From contig NZ_NIWT01000001.1 in the NCBI RefSeq assembly GCF_002236115.1, positions 806,001 to 870,000 on the forward strand: a DNA stretch of 64,000 nucleotides, written 5' to 3'. This DNA comes from Pseudomonas jessenii. Lineage in GTDB: Bacteria; Pseudomonadota; Gammaproteobacteria; Pseudomonadales; Pseudomonadaceae. A program made the translations under genes and the position numbers. Shown here piece after piece: positions 19,388 through 29,734 of the stretch. The notes beneath the pieces are model-generated. The model was given only the letters and a program-made list of their open reading frames with translations. It was not told the DNA's origin and ran no database searches. Positions within the stretch are counted from its first letter, which is position 1. Each line of letters opens with the position of its first letter.

Positions 19388-22300
19388 GGCTGCTCTACCG
19401 CTTCCACGGATTCAGGCTTGCGGCCCCAGCGCCGACCGAGACGGTCGAAGTACAGGTAGATCACAGGCGTGGTGAACAGCGTCAGAATCTGGCTCAGCAA
19501 CAGGCCGCCGACCATCACCAGACCCAGCGGTTGGCGCAGTTCCGCGCCGGAACCGGTGGCCAGCATCAACGGCACGGCGCCGAACAAAGCCGCCAGGGTG
19601 GTCATCAGGATCGGCCGGAAACGCAGCAATGCCGCCTGATAGATCGCCGTTTGCGGGTCCATGCCCTGGTTGCGTTCGGCGTCAAGGGCGAAGTCGATCA
19701 TCATGATCGCGTTCTTCTTCACGATGCCGATCAACAGGATGATGCCGATGATCGCGATCATGCCCAGGTCGTTGCCGCTGAGGATCAACGCCAGCAAGGC
19801 GCCCACCGCCGCCGAAGGCAAGGTCGAGAGAATGGTGATCGGGTGGATGTAGCTCTCGTAGAGCACACCCAGCACGATGTACATGGTCACCACCGCCGCC
19901 AGAATCAGCAGCAAGGTGCTCGACAACGAAGCCTGGAACGCCTGCGCCGCGCCCTGGAACTGGGTCTGCACGCCAATCGGCATGCCGATGTCCTTCTGCA
20001 CCTGCTCGATGATCTCGACCGCATGCCCCAGCGCCACGCCGGGCGCGAGGTTGAAGGACATCATCACCGCCGGGAACTGGCCGATGTGGGTGATCGCCAG
20101 TTGCGCCTGACGCTCCTCGACATGCGCCAGGCTGGACAGGCGCACCTGACCGCCATCGGTGGTCTTGACGTGAATCTGCTCCAGCGCCTGCGGGCCGATC
20201 TTCTCGCCGGACTGCGATTGCAGCACCACGCGGTACTGACTGGCCTGGGTGTAGATCGTGGAAATCTGCCGCTGACCAAAGGCGTCGTACAGCGCATCGG
20301 TGATGTTCGACACCGACACACCGACCCGCGACGCCGCATCGCGGTCAATCACCAGATAGACCTGCAAGCCCTTGTCCTGCAAATCGCTGGCGACGTCGGT
20401 CAATTCCGGCCGGTCGGCCAAAGCCTCGACCAGACGCCCGCTCCACAGGCTCAGCAGCTCCGAGTCCGGCGACGACATGCTGAACTGATACTGCGTGCGG
20501 CTGACCCGGTCTTCGATGGTCAGGTCCTGCACCGGCTGCATGAACAGGCGGATGCCGACCAGTTTGTCCAGTTCCGGTTGCAGGCGGGCAATCACTTGCA
20601 TGGCGCTCAGGTCGCGGTCGTTGTGCGACTTGAGGTTGATCAGCAACCGGCCGCTGTTGAGGGTCGAGTTGTCGCCGTCCACGCCAATGTAGGAGGACAG
20701 GCTCTCGACCGCCGGGTCGGCCAGGATGACCTTGGCCAGTTCCTGCTGGCGCTCGCTCATGGCGGCGAAGGAAATCGATTGCGGCGCCTCGGAAATGCCC
20801 TGGATGACGCCGGTGTCCTGCACCGGGAAGAAGCCCTTGGGCACCACCATGTACAGCAATACCGTCAGCGCCAAGGTGCCAATGGCCACCATCAAGGTCA
20901 GCGGCTGGTGCTTGAGCACCCACTGCAACTTGCGCCCGTAGGCGGCGATCATCCAGTCGATGAACGCACCACTGGCACGGTAAAAACGGCCCTGCTCTGC
21001 TTCCTTGGGTTCACGCTTGAGCAACCGCGCGCACATCATCGGCGTCAGGGTCAGGGAAACGACCAGGGAAATCAGGATCGCTACCGCCAGCGTAATGGCA
21101 AATTCGCGGAACAAGCGACCGACCACGTCCGCCATGAACAGCAGCGGAATCAGCACGGCGATCAGCGACAACGTCAGGGAGATCAGGGTGAAACCGATCT
21201 GCTTGGCGCCCTTGAGCGCCGCGTTCAGCGGGCTGTCGCCCTCTTCGATAAAACGCGAAATGTTCTCCAGCATGACGATCGCATCGTCCACCACGAAACC
21301 GGTGGCGATGGTCAGGGCCATCAGGGTCAGGTTATTGACCGAGAACCCAGCCAGGTACATCACGCCGAACGTACCGATCAGCGACAGCGGCACGGCCACC
21401 GACGGAATGATCGTGGCACTGGCGCGACGCAGGAACAGGAAGGTGACCATGACCACCAGGGCGATGGCGATCAGCAATTCGTGCTGCACGTCCTTGACCG
21501 AGGCGCGGATGGTCTGGGTACGGTCGGTCAGCACCACTACGTCGAGGCCGGCCGGCAGGTTGTCGGTGATGCTCGGCAGCAGGGCCTTGATCCGGTCCAC
21601 CACCTCGATCACGTTGGCGCCGGGCTGACGCTGGATGTTCAGCAGCACGGCCTGGTTCTCGTTGGCCCACGCGGCGAGCCGCTCGTTCTCGGCGCCGTCG
21701 ACAATCTCCGCCACGTCCTTGAGCCGCAACGGCGCGCCGTTGGCGTAGGCCAGGATCAGGTTGGCGTAGTCCTTGGGCGACGTCAGTTGATCGTTGGCAT
21801 CGAGCATCGAGACCCGGGTCGGGCCGTCGAAGTTGCCTTTGGGCTGGTTGACGTTGGAGGCGCCGATCAGCGTGCGCACATCCGACAGGTTCAGGCCGTT
21901 GGCCGCCAAAGCCTCGGGATTGACCTTGATCCGCACGGCCTGGCGTTGACCACCGGCAATGCTGACCATGCCGACGCCACTGATCTGGGCAATCTTCTGC
22001 GCCATGCGCGTATCGACCAGATCGTTGAGCTTGGGCAACAACATGGTCTTGGAAGTGATGGCCAGGGTCAGCACCGGCGTATCGGCCGGGTTGACCTTGT
22101 TGTACACCGGCGGTGCCGGCAGGTCCTTGGGCAACAGGTTGGTCGCGGCGTTGATCGCCGCCTGCACTTGCTGCTCGGCCACGTCCATGTTGATGTCGAG
22201 GCTGAACCGCAGGGTCAGCACCGACGCGCCGCCGGAACTGGTGGACGCCATTTGCGTCAGGCCGGGCATCTGCCCGAACTGCCGCTCAAGTGGTGCGGTC

Positions 22301-22488
22301 ACCGCGCTGGTCATGACATCCGGACTGGCGCCGGGGTACAAGGTCATGACGCGAATGGTCGGGTAATCGACCTGGGGCAACGCCGACACCGGCAGCAACC
22401 GGTAGGCGATGACGCCGGCCAGGATAATCGCCAGCATGCTCAGCGTGGTGGCTACCGGGCGAAGGATGAACAGCCGCGAGAGATTCAT
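19384..22488 (-). CDS. muxB: RND efflux transporter MuxB (MdtB-like)
   Basis: 1034 residues, paralogous to MuxC and encoded just upstream of it. Start [22 protein letters not shown]4 motif [17 protein letters not shown]; further RND signatures include [20 protein letters not shown] and [18 protein letters not shown]. In the E. coli relative MdtBC the trimer has two MdtB and one MdtC and the protomers are not equivalent, so both genes are expected to be needed. The ATG at 22488 overlaps the muxA TGA by 4 bases. Confidence 0.95.
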   Translation of the reverse strand: MNLSRLFILRPVATTLSMLAIILAGVIAYRLLPVSALPQVDYPTIRVMTLYPGASPDVMTSAVTAPLERQFGQMPGLTQMASTSSGGASVLTLRFSLDINMDVAEQQVQAAINAATNLLPKDLPAPPVYNKVNPADTPVLTLAITSKTMLLPKLNDLVDTRMAQKIAQISGVGMVSIAGGQRQAVRIKVNPEALAANGLNLSDVRTLIGASNVNQPKGNFDGPTRVSMLDANDQLTSPKDYANLILAYANGAPLRLKDVAEIVDGAENERLAAWANENQAVLLNIQRQPGANVIEVVDRIKALLPSITDNLPAGLDVVVLTDRTQTIRASVKDVQHELLIAIALVVMVTFLFLRRASATIIPSVAVPLSLIGTFGVMYLAGFSVNNLTLMALTIATGFVVDDAIVMLENISRFIEEGDSPLNAALKGAKQIGFTLISLTLSLIAVLIPLLFMADVVGRLFREFAITLAVAILISLVVSLTLTPMMCARLLKREPKEAEQGRFYRASGAFIDWMIAAYGRKLQWVLKHQPLTLMVAIGTLALTVLLYMVVPKGFFPVQDTGVIQGISEAPQSISFAAMSERQQELAKVILADPAVESLSSYIGVDGDNSTLNSGRLLINLKSHNDRDLSAMQVIARLQPELDKLVGIRLFMQPVQDLTIEDRVSRTQYQFSMSSPDSELLSLWSGRLVEALADRPELTDVASDLQDKGLQVYLVIDRDAASRVGVSVSNITDALYDAFGQRQISTIYTQASQYRVVLQSQSGEKIGPQALEQIHVKTTDGGQVRLSSLAHVEERQAQLAITHIGQFPAVMMSFNLAPGVALGHAVEIIEQVQKDIGMPIGVQTQFQGAAQAFQASLSSTLLLILAAVVTMYIVLGVLYESYIHPITILSTLPSAAVGALLALILSGNDLGMIAIIGIILLIGIVKKNAIMMIDFALDAERNQGMDPQTAIYQAALLRFRPILMTTLAALFGAVPLMLATGSGAELRQPLGLVMVGGLLLSQILTLFTTPVIYLYFDRLGRRWGRKPESVEAVEQP

Positions 22489-23801
22489 GCGCCGCCCTTT
22501 TTCGCCTTGTCGGTGGTCGCAGGCTCAGCCGCGTTGACCGCCGATTTGCCTTGCAGGTGTTCGGTCGGCGTGGTCGGCACGTCCTGGCTGTCGTTGACCA
22601 CCTCTACATCGCTGCCGTCTTTCAGGCGGTCAGTGCCTTCCAGTACGACCCGATCGCCCGCCGACAGTCCTTCGGTGACCACAGTGTTCAGGCCGTCACT
22701 GGCGCCGACCTTCAACTGACGGATCTTGACCTTCTTGTCACCGTCCAGAACATAGGCGAACGTGCCGTTGGTGCCGAACTGGATCGCGGCGGAAGGCGCC
22801 AGTACCACGTCTTTGAGGGTGTCGGCCAACAGGCGCACATTGACGAACTGGTTGGGGAACAGCGACTGATCGCGGTTCTCGTAACGGGCCTTGAATTTCA
22901 GGGTGCCGGTGGTGACGTCAATCTGGTTGTCCAGGCTCTGCAGCACGCCAGTGGCTTGCAGTTTGGTATCGCCGCGGTCCCAGGCTTCAGCCGGCAATTT
23001 GGCGCCGCTGCGATAACGGGCCAGCACGGTGTCGAGGCTGTTTTCCGGCAGGGTGAAGGCCACGCTGATCGGTTGGGTCTGGGTGATGATCGCCAATGCG
23101 GTGGTGTCGTTGGCCGCTACCAGGTTGCCGACGTCCAGTTGACGCAGGCCGACGCGACCGGTGATCGGGGCGCGGATCCTGGTGAATTCGAGGTTGAGCC
23201 TGGCGTCGTTGACCGCCGCCTGATTGGTCTTGACCGTGCCCTGGAACTGACCGACCAGCGCTTCGGCGGTGTCCAGGGTCTGCTTGGCAATACTGTCTTC
23301 GCGGTACAGGCCGCGATAGCGCTCGACGTCGACCTGGGCGTTTTTCAGCTGCGCCTGATTCTGTAGCAAGGTGCCCTCGGCCTGAAGCAAGGCATTCTGG
23401 TAAGGGCGCGGGTCGATTTCGACGAGCATGTCGCCGGCCTTGACCATCTGCCCTTCTTCGAAATAGATCTTGACCAACTCACCGCCAACGCGACTGCGGA
23501 CATTGATGGTGTTGAGCGCCGTGACCGTGCCCAACGCCTTGAAATACAGCGGGAAGTCACCGGTGACTGCCGGAGCCACTCGCACCGGCACCGGCCCGGA
23601 CGCGCCACCGAATCCCGGGCGCATCCCGCCCGACCTGCCGGTATGCCCGGCGACGGCTTTCTGCCCCGTAGCCTCTTTGGGTGCAGCGCTGCCGGGCCAG
23701 AATTTCCAGCACAGGCCAGCGATGACCAACAGGACAAGCAGGCCGAACAGCCAGCGACGAGGACTACGGGAAGCGGAGGATTGCATTGAGTGATCAACCA
23801 T
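22485..23801 (-). CDS. muxA: RND efflux membrane-fusion protein MuxA (MdtA-like)
   Basis: Periplasmic adaptor joining MuxBC to OpmB. About 438 residues: one N-terminal membrane anchor ([17 protein letters not shown]), a barrel-sandwich lipoyl-like domain ([19 protein letters not shown], then [16 protein letters not shown]), an alpha-hairpin, beta-barrel and membrane-proximal domains ([21 protein letters not shown]), and a charged C-terminal tail. Two starts are possible, 23801 (MVDHSMQSS) and 23786 (MQSSASRS); neither has a clear Shine-Dalgarno, and 23801 is chosen by resemblance to relatives. First gene of the operon; no adjacent regulator gene was found. Confidence 0.9.
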   Translation of the reverse strand: MVDHSMQSSASRSPRRWLFGLLVLLVIAGLCWKFWPGSAAPKEATGQKAVAGHTGRSGGMRPGFGGASGPVPVRVAPAVTGDFPLYFKALGTVTALNTINVRSRVGGELVKIYFEEGQMVKAGDMLVEIDPRPYQNALLQAEGTLLQNQAQLKNAQVDVERYRGLYREDSIAKQTLDTAEALVGQFQGTVKTNQAAVNDARLNLEFTRIRAPITGRVGLRQLDVGNLVAANDTTALAIITQTQPISVAFTLPENSLDTVLARYRSGAKLPAEAWDRGDTKLQATGVLQSLDNQIDVTTGTLKFKARYENRDQSLFPNQFVNVRLLADTLKDVVLAPSAAIQFGTNGTFAYVLDGDKKVKIRQLKVGASDGLNTVVTEGLSAGDRVVLEGTDRLKDGSDVEVVNDSQDVPTTPTEHLQGKSAVNAAEPATTDKAKKGGA

Positions 23802-23934
23802 TGGGCGCGTGGGCTTTTTTACATGAGGCTGAACGATAAGCACTGGCGGGTCTTAAGCAAAGCGCCTTTACCGGCAATTTACCTTCGGCTTACGTAACAG
23901 GAGAATTATCCAAGACACTGAAACACAAATGAAA

Positions 23935-23959
23935 ACGGCCTGGACAGGGCCAGGCCGTT
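23935..23959 (-). terminator. Rho-independent terminator of tpx
   Basis: On the minus strand a perfect 10-bp stem (AACGGCCTGG / CCAGGCCGTT) with a short loop is followed by TTTTCATTTG, 20 bases past the tpx stop. Confidence 0.85.
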
Positions 23960-23978
23960 AAACATTGTAAAGCCCGGC

Positions 23979-24479
23979 TTATTTCAGAACAGCAAGTGCC
24001 GCGTCATAGTTCGGCTCGTCAGCGATTTCGCCAACCAGTTCGCTGTGCAGCACGTTGTCGTTTTCGTCCAGAACCACGACGGCACGAGCGGTCAAGCCTT
24101 TGAGCGGGCCGTCGGCGATGGCCACGCCGTAGTTCTGGATGAACTCGGCACCACGCAGGGTCGACAGGTTCTGTACGTTTTCCAGGCCTTCGGCACCGCA
24201 GAAACGGGCCTGGGCGAACGGCAGGTCAGCGGAGATGCACAGCACGACAGTGTTGTCGACGCTGCTGGCCTTGGCGTTGAACTGGCGCACGGAGGTGGCG
24301 CAGGTCGGGGTATCAACGCTTGGGAAGATGTTCAGCACTTTGCGCTTGCCGGCAAAGTTCTTCAGGGTGACGTCGGACAGATTGCCGGCAACCAGGGAAA
24401 AGGCTGGCGCCTTGGAACCGGCTTGTGGCAGTTGGCCGTTGACTTGAACCGGGTTGCCTTTGAGAGTGACTTGAGCCAT
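23979..24479 (-). CDS. tpx: Thiol peroxidase Tpx (atypical 2-Cys peroxiredoxin)
   Basis: Periplasm-associated or cytosolic lipid-hydroperoxide peroxidase recycled by thioredoxin. 166 residues, the normal Tpx length. The peroxidatic Cys60 lies in [16 protein letters not shown] and the resolving Cys94 in [12 protein letters not shown], both intact. The ATG at 24479 ([10 protein letters not shown]) has AAGGA 8 bases upstream; upstream in-frame codons to 24608 are not part of the family. Monocistronic: its own terminator follows at 23935-23959. Confidence 0.96.
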   Translation of the reverse strand: MAQVTLKGNPVQVNGQLPQAGSKAPAFSLVAGNLSDVTLKNFAGKRKVLNIFPSVDTPTCATSVRQFNAKASSVDNTVVLCISADLPFAQARFCGAEGLENVQNLSTLRGAEFIQNYGVAIADGPLKGLTARAVVVLDENDNVLHSELVGEIADEPNYDAALAVLK

Positions 24480-24626
24480 GAACGGAGTCCTTCTGAACGT
24501 TGTGGTGGAGAATTTTGACGAGGCCGAAGTTAACCACGAAATTGTCCGACGACCTATGGTCAAACATAAATTGTCATGTATCAGAGCACAAAACTGGATA
24601 CAACCCACAATCCTGTGGGAGCGGTG

Positions 24627-25069
24627 CTACTTGAGTAACTGCAGCATATTGCGATGTCGCGCCTCGAAAATCCTCCGCATGTAGCCATTGACCAGCAACC
24701 ACTCCAATGGCGCCCCCCCATCGCCGAATACGTCACCCGGTCGGTATATAGCGTACCGCCCTCTCCCGCCTCGACCCGATGTTCATGACGAAAGGCACGC
24801 ATCGGTCCCTTTAGCATCTCGTCGATGAAATGCATTTCACCGACTTCACGGATCACCACCGTCCAGTCCGACGGAATCACATTGAACATCCAGTGGCGAA
24901 AGCGGAATTGCCGCCCGGCTTCAATCCGCAAGTTGTTCAGATCGATATCGCCCAGCGGGGTAATGCGTTCGGGAAAAATCCTTGGGAAATTGACGCCTTC
25001 CAGGCAGAAATCGAGGACCTGTTCGGGCGTGCGACCTGGGATGAGTGTGGTGAGTTCCAGAATTGGCAT
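24627..25069 (-). pseudogene. SRPBCC/START-like domain protein interrupted by a frameshift at a G tract
   Basis: From the ATG at 25069 (MPILELTTLIPGRTPEQVLD) the frame encodes an SRPBCC lipid-pocket protein (FRFRHWMFNVIPSDWTVVIREV, RHEHRVEAGEGG, TDRVTYSAMGG). After YSAMGG the frame turns into low-complexity sequence and runs to a stop at 24581. In the next frame, the sequence after the seven-G run (minus strand of 24713-24719) reads APLEWLLVNGYMRRIFEARH and then reaches a stop at 24627, exactly the expected SRPBCC C-terminus. One missing G explains it (eight G would restore the frame). It could be a true mutation, a phase-variable tract or a sequencing error. Coordinates give the restored gene. 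Faces the YciI-like gene divergently. Confidence 0.75.
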
Positions 25070-25246
25070 ACAGGAAACATTCCTTTGATCGTTGGACAGG
25101 CGCGCCAGAAATACGGTGTAGCGAAATGGCGGTCGAAATGAAACCTGCCAAAGTGTCTGCTACGACAATTTTTCGAGGGGCTGTCGATTTGCAACGCAGC
25201 CATTCGACCATTAAGCGAGTCACTCAAATACAACGGAGACATCACC

Positions 25247-25672
25247 ATGCGATTTATGATCATCATCAAGGCCAGCCAGGATTCCGAAGCCGGCGTGATG
25301 CCCAGCCAGGAACTGCTGACCGCCATGGGTAACTACAACGAAGAACTGGTCAAGGCCGGCATCATGCTCGCGGGCGAAGGCCTGCACCCGAGCAGCAAAG
25401 GCGCTCGTATAAAGTTTTCAGGTGACAAACGCACGGTGATCGACGGCCCCTTCATCGAAACCAAGGAACTGATTGCCGGTTTCTGGTTGTGGAAAGTGAA
25501 GTCCAAGGAAGAAGCCATCGAATGGGTCAAGCGCTGCCCCAACCCGATGCCGGGCACCGAGGCCGAGATCGAGATTCGCCAGGTGTTTGAAGCGGAAGAT
25601 TTTGGTGCAGAGTTCACACCGGAACTGCGCGAGCAGGAACAGCTGGTTTGGGAACAGGCGAAGAAGAACTGA
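25247..25672 (+). CDS. YciI-family (DGPF domain) protein
   Basis: 141-residue ferredoxin-like fold protein. The family features are MRFMIIIKASQ at the N-terminus, the DGPF signature in VIDGPFIETKELIAGFWLWKV, and EEAIEWVKRCPNPMPG. ACGGAGAC precedes the ATG at 25247. Members are often encoded next to ECF sigma factors or SRPBCC proteins; here the SRPBCC gene is the divergent neighbour across a 177-base gap, which fits that association. The biochemical role is unknown. Confidence 0.88.
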   Translation: MRFMIIIKASQDSEAGVMPSQELLTAMGNYNEELVKAGIMLAGEGLHPSSKGARIKFSGDKRTVIDGPFIETKELIAGFWLWKVKSKEEAIEWVKRCPNPMPGTEAEIEIRQVFEAEDFGAEFTPELREQEQLVWEQAKKN

Positions 25673-25702
25673 GGTTGACTGAACCGGCTATTGCTTGAGT
25701 TT

Positions 25703-25795
25703 CCTGTGGGAGCGAGCCTGCTCGCGAAGAGGTCGTCATATCCAACGCATATATTGACTGACAGGCCGCCTTCGCGAGCAGGATCGCTCCTGCAT
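25703..25795. repeat. REPIN, slightly degenerate right arm
   Basis: Left arm CCTGTGGGAGCGAGCCTGCT; right arm near 25771-25795 carries GCAGGATCGCTCCTGCA, with mismatches to the left arm. Lies downstream of the YciI-like gene. Confidence 0.8.
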
Positions 25796-26036
25796 CGGCT
25801 AGACAGCTACTTAACTTGTTTGGGCAAACGCTTGATCCGTATTAACTTTTTAGTACACGAAATTAACGAGAAACTGCCCATAAAACGAAAGAATTAATCC
25901 TTCCTACTGGTTAACCCGCAGTTAACTGCTAAGTTCATCTGACGAGTCCTACAGGCTTGATCGGAAAGGGATTACGCAGTTACGGCCAGATTCAGGGGCC
26001 GTCTGCCCAATCAGCCACCAGGGAACGGGGGGATTA
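25796..26036 (+). promoter_or_regulatory. AT-rich leader upstream of the DUF1254/MoxR/sulfatase cluster
   Basis: No gene is seen. The stretch 25800-25950 is clearly richer in A/T than its surroundings and contains repeated TTAAC words (ATTAACTTTTTAG, AAATTAACGAG, GGTTAACCCGCAGTTAACTG). The last is an imperfect symmetrical pair and could be an operator. GGAACGGGGGG lies just before the ATG at 26037. This is the most likely promoter region of the cluster, by position and composition only. Confidence 0.4.
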
Positions 26037-26828
26037 ATGTCTAAGAATTTGCGGAAGTACGCCTTTGTATGGGTGACTTCATTCGCACCTGCTTTTTGTG
26101 CTCACGCGGATAACGCCGAGACCGCCAACAAAAGCAACAACCCGCTGAACCTGGCACCCGGTATAAACCTGCAGGATTACTACACACCCAAGCTGTTCGA
26201 TACCAACGCTCACACCAATGATGCGCTGCTGCGCGGCGCCCTTCCGATGGCAGCCAATGACGTCATAGGCGTCCCGCAGTTGCTGCGCGTCACGCTCCCC
26301 GTCAGCACCCGACCCGATCCGCACAACGGCTACAGCACCGGCATCGGCGACCTGAACGTGTTCGACATTTTCCTGCTCAAGACCGAAGGCGTGCAGCTGG
26401 GCATCGGCCCGCAAATCACTGCGCCGACCGCCGAGCAGGATGAACTGGGAACTGGCAAATGGCAGGCCGGCCTGTCCGCCATCGCCATCGACTCCTCGCC
26501 GCGCGGACTCCTCGGCGCACTGGTGCAATACCAGAGTTCGTTCGCCGGTGATCACGACCGCCCTCACGTGGAATCTGCGACCTTCCAGCCGTTCATCATC
26601 CACAACCTGGAAAAGGGCTGGTACCTGCGTTCCACCGGCACCTGGACATTCGATCTGAAGAACGACACGCACTACATCCCCATCGGTTTGGGTGGCGGCA
26701 AAGCGTGGAAATCCGGCAGCAATATCATTAACGCCTTTGTTGAACCGCAATGGACCGTGGATCACAAAGGCAAAGGCCTGCCGCAGTTCACGCTGTACGC
26801 AGGGATCAACGTGACCTTCGGCAAATAA
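26037..26828 (+). CDS. Exported outer-membrane-type barrel protein, first gene of the cluster
   Basis: 263 residues with an N-terminal signal peptide ending near AFCAHADN. The mature part alternates hydrophobic and polar residues (VPQLLRVTLPVST, GIGDLNVFDIFLL, GVQLGIGPQITAPT, LGALVQYQSSFAG) and ends FTLYAGINVTFGK, with a terminal-strand pattern typical of outer-membrane barrels. It resembles the transporter-like MetA-pathway/SphA barrels loosely; no precise family is claimed. Starts the plus-strand cluster; the next gene begins 11 bases after its stop. It could provide outer-membrane passage for a substrate of the cluster's enzymes (inference). Confidence 0.75.
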   Translation: MSKNLRKYAFVWVTSFAPAFCAHADNAETANKSNNPLNLAPGINLQDYYTPKLFDTNAHTNDALLRGALPMAANDVIGVPQLLRVTLPVSTRPDPHNGYSTGIGDLNVFDIFLLKTEGVQLGIGPQITAPTAEQDELGTGKWQAGLSAIAIDSSPRGLLGALVQYQSSFAGDHDRPHVESATFQPFIIHNLEKGWYLRSTGTWTFDLKNDTHYIPIGLGGGKAWKSGSNIINAFVEPQWTVDHKGKGLPQFTLYAGINVTFGK

Positions 26829-26839
26829 GGATTCTCTCT

Positions 26840-28291
26840 ATGCACGGTGCCATTCGCGCAGCCGGTTTCAGCCTGATGACCATGTTCGTCAGTTGCGGGG
26901 TCGGTGCCCAGGACCTGGACACCCGTATCGGCAAAATCGCCATGGAGGGCGAAATGCCGGCCCATGAATCCATTGCCAGACTGTATGCCGAACTGGATTT
27001 CCAGCAAGCGACTCAGAGTTACCTCTGGGCGTTGCCGCTGGTGTCTTACGCGCAATGGCAGGAAGAGTTCCGCGACAAGCTGGGCGCCCGCAGCGGCGAC
27101 CTGATGGTGCTCAACAGTTACGAAGACAAGCTCGGCGTGATCACCGCCAATGCCACCACGCCATACATCCTCGGCTTCGTCGACCTCAACGAAACCGGGC
27201 CGCTGGTGATCGAACTGCCACCCGGCCCGACTGCGGGCGGTATTGGTGATTTCTGGCAACGGGCGATCATCGACATGGGCCAGACCGGTCCGGACAAAGG
27301 CAAGGGCGGCAAGTACCTGGTACTGCCACCGGGCGCCGAGCCGCCGGCCGATGCCGGTAAATATTACCTGGCCAAGTCGGAAACCATGAACGTGCTGGTA
27401 GGTTTTCGTGTGCTCGACCCGGACCCGGCCAAAGGCAAGGCACTGGTCGAGCAATTCAAGATGTACCCGTACGCCAAAGGCGCCGAGCCGACCAAGACCA
27501 AACTGCTCTCCCCCGCAGGCAAAGCCTGGTCCGGCACCCAGCCGCGGGGCCTCGCATACTGGGAACGCTTGCACCAGATCATTCAGAAGGAACCGGTCAA
27601 CGAACGCGACCGTTTCTACATGGCCATGCTCGCCAGCCTTGGGATCGAGAAGGACAAGCCGTTCAATCCCACCGAAGCCCAGCGCAATGCCCTGGAACAA
27701 GGCGCGGAGGTCGGTGAGCTGATCGCCAAGGCCAATACCTTCGCCAAGCGTTTCCCCGGTGCCCAGTACTGGCCGGACCGGCAGTGGGACACCGTGCTGA
27801 ACATCGCCGAGCCATCACAGCGCGTCGCCTACTATGACCAGCTGTGGGAACGCAGTGCCTGGTTTTACGAGGCAGTGACCAACACTAAAGGCATGGTTTC
27901 GAAGACCCCGGGGTTGGGCCAGACCTACCTCGGTGCCTACACCGACGCCAAGGGCAACTGGCTCGACGGCGGCAAGAGCTATCGCCTGCACGTCGGCGCC
28001 AACCCGCCGGCCAAGCAGTTCTGGTCGATGACCGTATACGACATCGCCAGCCGCTGCCTGATCGACAACCCGCAGCGCAAGGCCGATTTGTCGTCCCGTC
28101 AAGATCTGAAAAAGTACGCCGATGGCTCGGCGGACCTGTACTTCGGTCCGACCGCGCCACAAGGCTTCGAGAGCAATTGGGTGCAAACCCTGCCGGGCAA
28201 ACACTGGTTCAGCTACTTCCGCCTGTATGCCCCGACCGAAGCCTATTTCGACAAGAGCTGGAAACTCGACGACATCACGGCCGTTGAATGA
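26840..28291 (+). CDS. DUF1254/DUF1214 exported protein, copy 1
   Basis: 483 residues. An N-terminal signal (MHGAIRAAGFSLMTMFVSC followed by GVGAQ) points to export, possibly with a lipid-modifiable Cys. The DUF1254 domain spans roughly 55-190 (SYLWALPLVSYAQW, NATTPYILGFVDLNETGPLV) and the DUF1214 domain the last ~110 residues (AKQFWSMTVYDIASRCLIDN, LYFGPTAPQGFESNWVQT, FSYFRLYAPTEAYFDKSWKL). No catalytic motif is established for the family. AAGGA lies 8-9 bases before the ATG at 26840. The next gene is a paralogue with the same two domains, so the pair may act as partners. Confidence 0.88.
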   Translation: MHGAIRAAGFSLMTMFVSCGVGAQDLDTRIGKIAMEGEMPAHESIARLYAELDFQQATQSYLWALPLVSYAQWQEEFRDKLGARSGDLMVLNSYEDKLGVITANATTPYILGFVDLNETGPLVIELPPGPTAGGIGDFWQRAIIDMGQTGPDKGKGGKYLVLPPGAEPPADAGKYYLAKSETMNVLVGFRVLDPDPAKGKALVEQFKMYPYAKGAEPTKTKLLSPAGKAWSGTQPRGLAYWERLHQIIQKEPVNERDRFYMAMLASLGIEKDKPFNPTEAQRNALEQGAEVGELIAKANTFAKRFPGAQYWPDRQWDTVLNIAEPSQRVAYYDQLWERSAWFYEAVTNTKGMVSKTPGLGQTYLGAYTDAKGNWLDGGKSYRLHVGANPPAKQFWSMTVYDIASRCLIDNPQRKADLSSRQDLKKYADGSADLYFGPTAPQGFESNWVQTLPGKHWFSYFRLYAPTEAYFDKSWKLDDITAVE

Positions 28292-28318
28292 CGCCCGGAC
28301 ATTCACCAAGGAAGTACG

Positions 28319-29722
28319 ATGAATAACCGCAATTTGCTGCTGACCGGCCTGACCCTTGCCCTGAGTACCAGTGCCTGGGCCGACTTCACCGCCACCCCGG
28401 AAGAAGCCCGGGGCATTGCCAGGGAAGCCTATCTGTACGGCTTCCCGGTGGTAGAGATGTACAAGACGCTCTACACCCAGGCCGTGGACAGGAAGAGCCC
28501 GAACTTCAAGGCGCCGTTCAACCAGATCGGCAACACGGCCAAGGCTTTCACCGCCAGGGACACCGCGTTCGTCACGCCGAATGCCGACACGCCCTACTCC
28601 TTCGTCTGGATGGATTTGCGCGCCGAGCCGGTGGTACTGACCCTGCCGGCCATCGAAGAACACCGCTACTACTCGGTGCAGCTGATTGATGCCTACACGC
28701 AGAACTTTGCGTACCTGGGCACCCGCAGCACCGGCAACAACGGCGGCCACTTCATGGTCGCCGGGCCGAACTGGCAGGGCCAGCAACCGCTGAACATCGA
28801 CCGTTTGCTACGCAGTGAAAGCAACATTGCCTATGCGCTGTATCGCACCCAGCTATTCGATGAAAAGGATTTGGCCAAGGTCAGGCAGATCCAGAAGGGT
28901 TACAAGGTTGAAAGCCTGAGCCATTACGATAAACGCAAAACCCCGCCTGCCGCGCCGAAGATCGACTGGCCAAAACCCACGCCGACCATGAGCGAAACCC
29001 CGGACCTGTTCCGTTACCTGAACTTCATGCTGTCGTTCGCTCCGGCCCAGGATGTCGAGAAGGACCTGCTTGCGCGCTTCGCCAAAATCGGTGTCGAAGC
29101 CGGCAAGCCGTTCAAGCTGACCGACCTCAGCGCCGAGCAACGCAAAGCGCTGGAAGACGGCATCAGCGATGCCAAGGCTGAGTTTGCCGAGTTCAAGAAC
29201 ACCAAAGTCGATACCCACGAGGTCAGCAGCGACGATCTGTTCGGCACCCGCGATCACCTCAAGGGTAATTATCTGTACCGCTATGCTGGCGCCAACATGG
29301 GGATCTTCGGCAACTCCGCCGAAGAGGCCAACTACATCGGTTATTTCGTCGACAAGGACGGCAAGCCGGTCGATGCGTCGAAAACCGACTACACCCTGCA
29401 CTTCGACAAGGGCGCCCTGCCCCCGGCCGATGCGTTCTGGTCGCTGACCATGTACGACGGCAAGAACAAATTGCTGGTGGCCAACCCGCTCAATCGCTAC
29501 CTGATCAACTCGCGCATGCTGCCCGACCTCAAGCTCGATGCCGATGGCGGCCTGACCCTGTACGTGCAGCACAAGGCACCGGCCAAAGACCTGCAAAGCA
29601 ACTGGCTACCAGCCCCGGGTGGTCCGTTCTACGGGATTTTGCGTTTGTATCTGCCAAAACCGGAAGTCACCAACGGCCAATGGCACATGCCGTTGCTGAC
29701 TCCTGTCACCCCAAAACAATAA
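28319..29722 (+). CDS. DUF1254/DUF1214 exported protein, copy 2
   Basis: 467 residues with a clean signal peptide (NLLLTGLTLALSTSAWA). DUF1254 segment: AREAYLYGFPVVEMYKTLY, then VTPNADTPYSFVWMDLRAEP. DUF1214 segment: DAFWSLTMYDGKNKLLVANP, LYVQHKAPAKDLQSNWLPAP, FYGILRLYLPKPE. It keeps the same domain order as its upstream neighbour but is clearly diverged, so the duplication is old. AAGGAAG precedes the ATG at 28319. Proteins of this type are widespread in envelope clusters of proteobacteria without a defined reaction. Confidence 0.9.
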   Translation: MNNRNLLLTGLTLALSTSAWADFTATPEEARGIAREAYLYGFPVVEMYKTLYTQAVDRKSPNFKAPFNQIGNTAKAFTARDTAFVTPNADTPYSFVWMDLRAEPVVLTLPAIEEHRYYSVQLIDAYTQNFAYLGTRSTGNNGGHFMVAGPNWQGQQPLNIDRLLRSESNIAYALYRTQLFDEKDLAKVRQIQKGYKVESLSHYDKRKTPPAAPKIDWPKPTPTMSETPDLFRYLNFMLSFAPAQDVEKDLLARFAKIGVEAGKPFKLTDLSAEQRKALEDGISDAKAEFAEFKNTKVDTHEVSSDDLFGTRDHLKGNYLYRYAGANMGIFGNSAEEANYIGYFVDKDGKPVDASKTDYTLHFDKGALPPADAFWSLTMYDGKNKLLVANPLNRYLINSRMLPDLKLDADGGLTLYVQHKAPAKDLQSNWLPAPGGPFYGILRLYLPKPEVTNGQWHMPLLTPVTPKQ

Positions 29723-29734
29723 ACGGAGTCAGGC

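Noticed and set aside
19531..22719. A 1062-codon plus-strand open frame opposite muxB
   Set aside because: Same antisense artefact: arginine/glutamine/histidine-rich and without domain structure, while the minus strand is a clear RND pump gene.
24480..24608. N-terminal extension of thiol peroxidase
   Set aside because: The family begins at MAQVTLKG with a good ribosome site; the extension has no similarity.
25805..25835. A possible sigma-54 promoter (TGGGCAAACGCTTGA) upstream of the cluster
   Set aside because: The GG element is present but the -12 dinucleotide reads GA instead of GC and no activator gene is nearby; the match is too weak.
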